The notes beneath the pieces were generated by a model. The model was given only the letters and a program-made list of their open reading frames with translations. It made no database searches and was not told the origin of the DNA. From Candidatus Zhuqueibacterota bacterium (GTDB taxonomy: Bacteria > SM23-31 > B21-G16), in the NCBI GenBank assembly GCA_003644825.1, contig QNDJ01000092.1, positions 1-6,764 on the forward strand: a DNA stretch of 6,764 bases, given 5' to 3'. Made by a program: the position numbers and the translations under genes. Numbering within the stretch: position 1 is the first letter of the stretch; each line of letters opens with the position of its first letter. Positions 1 through 4,170 of the stretch are shown here, piece by piece.

Positions 1-7
1 ATAAGAA

Positions 8-38
8 ATCAGGTTTTCGATAATCTTAAAAACCTGAT
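8..38 (-). terminator. Possible intrinsic terminator of the hdr operon
   Basis: A perfect 10-bp inverted repeat: ATCAGGTTTT at 8-17 pairs with AAAACCTGAT at 29-38 around an 11-base loop. It begins 46 bases beyond the TAG stop of the HdrA-MvhD gene. On the minus strand the stem is followed by the T-rich run TTCTTAT up to the window edge. The stem has only three G-C pairs, so it may be weak, and the T-tract is imperfect. The opposite strand has no T-tract after it, which favours minus-strand use. Confidence 0.5.
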
Positions 39-84
39 AATATAAAAATTAAATTTATTATTGTCAATTACTTTATTTTAAAAT

Positions 85-2499
85 CTACTCACTCAGAATT
101 TTCATTGTTTCTTCAATTTCCTTTTTAGTTACTTTTTTTCTTATTTCTTCCAGTTCTTTAATAACCCTTGCCCATTTTTGTCCTTCAGCTGCACTGATAT
201 ATTCAAGTTGAAGTCTCTCGGGTCTGATTTTTTTTCTTTCAAGTTTATTCCATAATTTTTCAATTCTTTTTTGAGTCCATCTAACAGCATTAATATAGTG
301 GCAATCGGAAAAATGACACCCCGATACAAGCACTATTGGTGCCCCCAATTTGAAAGCATGAAATACAAATTTTTCGTCTACACGCCCGCTGCACATCGTT
401 CTTATAACTCTGTTATTCGGTGGATATTGAATCCTTGAAGTGCCCGCAAGGTCAGCACCAGGATAGGAACACCAATTACATGCAAAGGTAACAATTTTCT
501 CCTCTGGTTTCTCTGACAATATTGATTCTATTTGAGCCATTATCTGTTCATCTCTAAAATGCCTCATAATAATAGCATCCGATGGACATTCAGCAGCACA
601 GGTTCCACATCCTGCACAGGCGGCTTCTACTACCTTTGGCAGGGTTTTAGTTTTTTTATCAGGTGGAACAATCGCATGATATGGGCATACCCTTGCACAT
701 ATACCACAATAAATACATTTATCAGGTATAACCCTTGATGTAATAGCTTCGATTTTAACTTTTCCTGCATTCAAAAGAATACTTGCTCTTGCTGCGGCAG
801 CACTGGCCTGTGTAACACTATCTTTAACATCTTTAGGAGATTCAGCACAACCTGCAAAGTATACTCCTCTCGTTGGTGCATCAACCGGCTTTAACTTCGG
901 ATGGGACTCCATATAAAATCCATCAGATGTTGTCGAAAGAGTTAGAAGCTGTTTGATTATTTTATTGTCCTGCCTTGGTATTACACCAACTGAAAGAACC
1001 ACCATTTCAAGATTGTGTTTTTCAAGCTTCCCATTTGATGTGTTTTCTACCGTGAGTATAAGATTTTTTGTATTCGGGTCTTCTTCAATTTCACCGGGTA
1101 GTCCTCTAATGTATTTTACACCTTCCTGTTTGCTTCTCATATACAGGTCTTCAAACCCCTTACCAAATGCTCTTATATCCATATAGAATACTTTACATTC
1201 AACACCCGGATAATGATCTGAAAGAAGAAGAGTATCTTTCACTGTATTCATACAGCAAATATTTGAACAATATGGATTACCCCTCTTTTCTGACCTTGAA
1301 CCGACACACTGAATAAACCCAACAGTTTTTGGAACTTTTCTATCAGTTGGTCTGATAAAATGCCCTTCTGTAGGACCACTTGCACTTATCAGTCTTTCAA
1401 ATTCCATACTTGTAATTACATTTTCATACCTTGTATAACCGTATTCATCGAGTTCTGTTGGGTCATAAACGTCCATTCCTGTTGCAGTAATAATTGCCCC
1501 CGCATCAATTTCTATAATCTCATCCTGCATATCATAATCGATACATTTTTTTTCACAAGCTTCGTAACATTTTCCACAGGCAATAGGATTATTCCCCAGA
1601 CAGCTTTCCATATCCAGAGTATAAGTAGAAGGAACAGCTTGAGGAAAAGGAATGTATATAGCTTTTCTTGATGAAAATCCCTGTTGAAATTCGTCTGGAA
1701 CAATAACAGGACATACCTCAGCACAATCACTGCATGCAGTGCATTCGTTTTCATCTACATATCTTGCTTTTTTCCTGATGGTAACTTTAAAATTTCCTAT
1801 AAACCCGGTGACATTTTCAACCTCACTATAAGTGTAAAGAGTTATATTAGGATGCCGACCGACATCCATCATTTTCGGTCCAAGAATTCATATAGAGCAA
1901 TCCATTGTCGGGTAAGTTTTATCAAGGGCTGCCATAATTCCACCAATACTGGGTTCTTTTTCAACGAGAAATACTTTATGACCGGCATCCGCTAAATCAA
2001 GGGCGGCCTGGATACCCGCAACACCACCACCTATTACAAGGGCAGATTTTGTTACAGGAACCTCTGTTTCTTCCTGAGCTTCCAGAAACCTCGCCCTGGC
2101 AACTGCACTCTTTACGAGGTCTTTAGCTTTTTCAGTGGCTTTTTCTTTCTCGTATTGATGAACCCAACTGCAATGTTCCCTGATATTAGCCATTTCAAAC
2201 AGATATGGATTCAAACCAGCATCTGCAACACAGGCTCTAAAAGTAGGTTCATGGATTTTTGGAGTACAGGAAGCCACAACCACCCGATTTAAGTTATGTT
2301 CTACAATTGCTTTTTTTATTTCATTCTGACCCGGGTCAGCACAGGTGTATTTGTTCTGCATTACACAAACAACATCGTCCAGTGTTTTTGCAAACTCCGA
2401 TACTTCATTACAGTTCACTGTTCCTGCAATATTAGTACCGCATTCGCAAACAAATACACCTATTCTGAGTTCACCATTAGTTTTTTTTGATACTGGCAA
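85..2499 (-). CDS. hdrA: HdrA-MvhD fusion selenoprotein (UGA-encoded Sec204)
   Basis: One 804-residue protein, read through an in-frame TGA at 1888-1890 as selenocysteine; without recoding it appears as two ORFs (1888-2499 and 85-1872). Order: HdrA N-domain (VFVCECG, C18/C20); FAD loop GGGVAG (157-162); TMDCSIU with C201 and U204; inserted ferredoxin with [11 protein letters not shown] (253-263) and Cx7Cx2Cx3C (300-315); second FAD half with CVGSR (C398) and YCSNICC (410-416); C-terminal ferredoxin with CxxCxxCxxxC at 595-605 and 628-638; then an MvhD domain from about 668 (CNWC 674-677, MCSGR C703, GCHFSDC 728-733). It ends in a charged helix-like tail. The start is TTG 2499, behind a strong AGGAGGTGA. 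The stop is TAG. Fusing MvhD to HdrA couples electron entry directly to the bifurcating flavin. Sec at this site is known for methanococcal HdrA. A frameshift or nonsense pseudogene is unlikely, since the frame and family sequence are intact on both sides. Confidence 0.93.
1850..1867 (-). promoter_or_regulatory. Putative bacterial SECIS hairpin (GGUC tetraloop)
   Basis: Read on the minus strand, GGAUGUC (1867-1861) pairs with GGCAUCC (1856-1850) over 7 base pairs including one U-G wobble, closing a GGUC tetraloop at 1860-1857. The loop begins 28 bases after the UGA, and the element lies wholly inside the coding region for the conserved VGRHP segment. Bacterial SECIS elements lie just downstream of the UGA, with a G-U containing apical loop that SelB recognises; the E. 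coli fdhF element also has GGUC in its loop. The pairing is seen directly; the function is inferred. Confidence 0.8.
1888..1890 (-). other. In-frame UGA selenocysteine codon (Sec204 of HdrA-MvhD)
   Basis: The minus-strand codons read Asp-Cys-Ser-Ile-UGA-Ile-Leu-Gly-Pro-Lys-Met-Met-Asp-Val. HdrA homologues have Cys or Sec at the UGA position in the motif (T)xDCSxC/U, followed by the conserved (K)M-x-VGRHPNI region, and that region is present directly after the UGA in the same frame. The codon therefore replaces exactly one family cysteine and nothing else is missing. It is the only in-frame UGA within this gene. Confidence 0.92.
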
Positions 2500-2505
2500 A
2501 TTTAT

Positions 2506-2514
2506 TCACCTCCT
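2506..2514 (-). promoter_or_regulatory. Strong Shine-Dalgarno site deciding a TTG start
   Basis: The minus strand reads AGGAGGTGA, a near-perfect anti-16S match, 6 bases before TTG at 2499 (9 bases from the AGGAGG core). No in-frame ATG is well placed near it, and the following peptide leads straight into the HdrA N-domain ([10 protein letters not shown]), so TTG is the start. The site lies in the 18-base gap after the TAA of the upstream gene. Confidence 0.85.
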
Positions 2515-2517
2515 ATT

Positions 2518-3669
2518 TTATGCCCCTGATTTCAGTGAAGATGCAAAAAAGACCGTCAGATCTTTTATATTAATTCTTGAATTTTTATCAAGATTTTCAT
2601 CATTCATAGCACATTTAAAATGTATCTCACATTTAGGACAGGCTGTAATCAGTACACTTCCGTCTGTATTTACAGCCTGTTTTAACCTTCTAACCTGTAT
2701 TTGTTTTGAATTTGCATCACAATTAATCCAGCTATTTGTTCCACAACACAGCGCATTATTTCTATTTTTTACCATTTCTACAAGTTCAACATCTGGTATA
2801 GCTGTCAGAACATTTCTTGGTTCATCATACACACCATTATATCTCCCGAGTCTACAGGGGTCCTGATAAGTTACTTTTTTATCCGAAGGACTTTTAAATT
2901 TAAAAGAATCTAATTTTTCATTGATAAACTGAGAAATATGCCAAACTTTTACTTTGAATTCCTTTGATAGTGAAGGATAAATATTCTTGAGAATATTATA
3001 ACATTCGGCACAGGCAGTAACTATTGTAGATGCCCCTGATTCTTTGATTAAACTGATATTAATTTTAGCTAATTTTTCAAAATTTTCTTTATCCCCTATT
3101 GTAAGAAGGTCTGCACCACAACAACGCTCATCCTCCAGTATAACTGGCTCAATTCCCAGATAATTAAGAATTTCAATTGTGCTCTTACCAATCTCCAGAG
3201 GTTCTACATCTATGTCTTTACTGAAGATATTATCATAATAGGGTAAACACCCAACAAAATAAAGAACATCTCCTTTTTTGGAAGTTTTAAGTTTTTTTGG
3301 AATCCATTCGGTTCTTTTCTGTTTAAGGTTTGGATTTGCCATCATTTTCATTACAGTTTGAATTACTCCCCCGTGAGAACACTGGGGCAATTTTCCTTTA
3401 TTTAAAGCTTCTTTACGAACATCAATTATAAATTGAGAAAAAGATACATCAGATGGACACCTTTCACTACACATCTGACAGGTCAGGCAACTCCAGATAA
3501 GCTCATTATTTATAACCTGGTTCTGGTTATAAAGAACAGCTTGATTAATTATCTTCCTCGGAGAAAATTCTTCATTATACTGGGAGATAGGACAATTAGC
3601 TGTGCATTTACCACAGTCAAGGCAAAAATAAGCTTTTGAATTTTTTATTGCTACATCAATGTAGTTCAT
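2518..3669 (-). CDS. HdrC-HdrB fusion (HdrD-like), CCG-domain heterodisulfide reductase subunit
   Basis: A 383-residue soluble protein. The N-terminal HdrC-like part has two CxxCxxCxxxC motifs, CLDCGKCTANC (16-26) and CLTCQMCSERC (61-71). The C-terminal HdrB-like part has two complete CCG domains: C141-x41-CC(183/184)-x35-CAEC (220-223), and C272-x35-CC(308/309)-x34-CPKC (344-347). In methanogen HdrB such motifs hold two non-cubane [4Fe-4S] clusters that reduce the CoM-S-S-CoB disulfide; HdrD is the natural HdrC-HdrB fusion with this layout. Here the substrate is unknown and may be another disulfide or protein partner. The start is uncertain: ATG 3669 is preferred (GAGGAG at 3674-3679, 4 bases away); ATG 3672 or TTG 3681 are alternatives, the latter adding four residues. 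TAA stop at 2518. It follows mvhD by 21 bases and precedes the HdrA-MvhD gene by 18. No membrane segments and no HdrE-like partner are seen. Confidence 0.92.
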   Translation of the reverse strand: MNYIDVAIKNSKAYFCLDCGKCTANCPISQYNEEFSPRKIINQAVLYNQNQVINNELIWSCLTCQMCSERCPSDVSFSQFIIDVRKEALNKGKLPQCSHGGVIQTVMKMMANPNLKQKRTEWIPKKLKTSKKGDVLYFVGCLPYYDNIFSKDIDVEPLEIGKSTIEILNYLGIEPVILEDERCCGADLLTIGDKENFEKLAKINISLIKESGASTIVTACAECYNILKNIYPSLSKEFKVKVWHISQFINEKLDSFKFKSPSDKKVTYQDPCRLGRYNGVYDEPRNVLTAIPDVELVEMVKNRNNALCCGTNSWINCDANSKQIQVRRLKQAVNTDGSVLITACPKCEIHFKCAMNDENLDKNSRINIKDLTVFFASSLKSGA

Positions 3670-3673
3670 CATA

Positions 3674-3679
3674 CTCCTC
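3674..3679 (-). promoter_or_regulatory. Shine-Dalgarno site of the HdrCB-like gene
   Basis: GAGGAG lies 4 bases before ATG 3669 and 1 base before ATG 3672. Spacing favours 3669, although it is tight. A weaker AGGA at 3686-3689 could instead serve TTG 3681, which would overlap this site; the true start is therefore one of three closely spaced in-frame codons. Confidence 0.55.
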
Positions 3680-3690
3680 AAATTTTCCTA

Positions 3691-4128
3691 TCAATTTTCT
3701 GCAATAGGCGACCTTCCAAGCTTTTTTATCTGGTCAACAAATTCATTAATTACCTGCCCAAATCTGACTCCTTCTGCTGCAGAGATCCATTCCAGCCTTA
3801 TTCTTTCTTCTTCTAAACCCAATGTATGAATTAATGCTTTTGTTTTTTCAAAATTATCCACCGCTCTATAATTTCCAAATATATAATGACAATCACCAAA
3901 ATGACAGCCTGAAACAATTACTCCATCTGCTCCATCCAGAAAAGCCTTAAGAACAAAATTAGGATGGACTCTGCCTGAACACATTACCCTGATTATTCTA
4001 AAATATGGAGAATACTGTATTCTATTTATTCCAGCGCTATCTGCACCAGCATAACTACACCAATTACAGGCAAAAACTACTATTTTGGGAATAAATTTAT
4101 CATTACTGGATTGTTTTTTATCTGCCAT
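3691..4128 (-). CDS. mvhD: MvhD-type [2Fe-2S] electron-transfer protein
   Basis: A 145-residue soluble protein with the MvhD/FrhD family pattern: [12 protein letters not shown] (C21, C24), VMCSGR (C50), GCHFGDCHY (C75, C80) and a C-terminal WISAAEG segment. In methanogens MvhD binds a [2Fe-2S] cluster and carries electrons from the [NiFe] hydrogenase (or formate dehydrogenase) to HdrA; similar proteins occur in bacterial Hdr and BamF-type complexes. The start is ATG at 4128, preceded by GAGGG at 4136-4140 with 7 bases of spacing. The TGA stop at 3691 is followed at once by TAG, so readthrough is not expected. It lies between the HdrA tandem fusion and the HdrCB-like gene, so it probably docks one of the HdrA modules. 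It is clearly paralogous to the C-terminal domain of the HdrA-MvhD fusion at 85-2499. All family cysteines are Cys codons, with no selenocysteine. The electron donor is not encoded in the window. Confidence 0.93.
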   Translation of the reverse strand: MADKKQSSNDKFIPKIVVFACNWCSYAGADSAGINRIQYSPYFRIIRVMCSGRVHPNFVLKAFLDGADGVIVSGCHFGDCHYIFGNYRAVDNFEKTKALIHTLGLEEERIRLEWISAAEGVRFGQVINEFVDQIKKLGRSPIAEN

Positions 4129-4135
4129 TATATAA

Positions 4136-4140
4136 CCCTC
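4136..4140 (-). promoter_or_regulatory. Shine-Dalgarno site of mvhD
   Basis: GAGGG on the minus strand, 7 bases before ATG 4128, in the 42-base gap after the TGA of the tandem HdrA gene. It supports the ATG start chosen for the 145-residue MvhD protein. Confidence 0.65.
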
Positions 4141-4170
4141 ATTTCAAATTTCCTGGTATAATTAATTTTT

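Noticed and set aside
1-84. Archaeal-type SECIS in the 3' untranslated region of hdrA
   Set aside because: The only hairpin there is an AT-rich perfect stem without the GAA/A internal-loop pattern, and a better bacterial-type element lies next to the UGA.
1870-1872. ATG at 1872 as the start of a separate gene
   Set aside because: The codon lies inside conserved HdrA sequence, has no good Shine-Dalgarno site, and would begin midway through a FAD domain.
1888-1890. UGA as a true nonsense mutation, making hdrA a pseudogene
   Set aside because: The frame is unbroken on both sides, the codon falls exactly at a known Sec/Cys site, a SECIS-like hairpin follows, and no other damage is seen in the gene.
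532-1995. Several plus-strand ORFs of 68-103 codons and a minus-strand ORF at 1512-1754
   Set aside because: All lie within the HdrA-MvhD coding region in other frames, with low-complexity translations and no domain signal.
2345-2866. Plus-strand ORF of 173 codons
   Set aside because: It is antisense to the hdrA start and the HdrCB gene, resembles no known family, is rich in Ser/Phe/Leu as expected for the complement of AT-rich genes, and lacks a convincing ribosome site.
3691-3693. TGA stop of mvhD as a second selenocysteine
   Set aside because: It is followed immediately by TAG, and the protein is already complete for the family.
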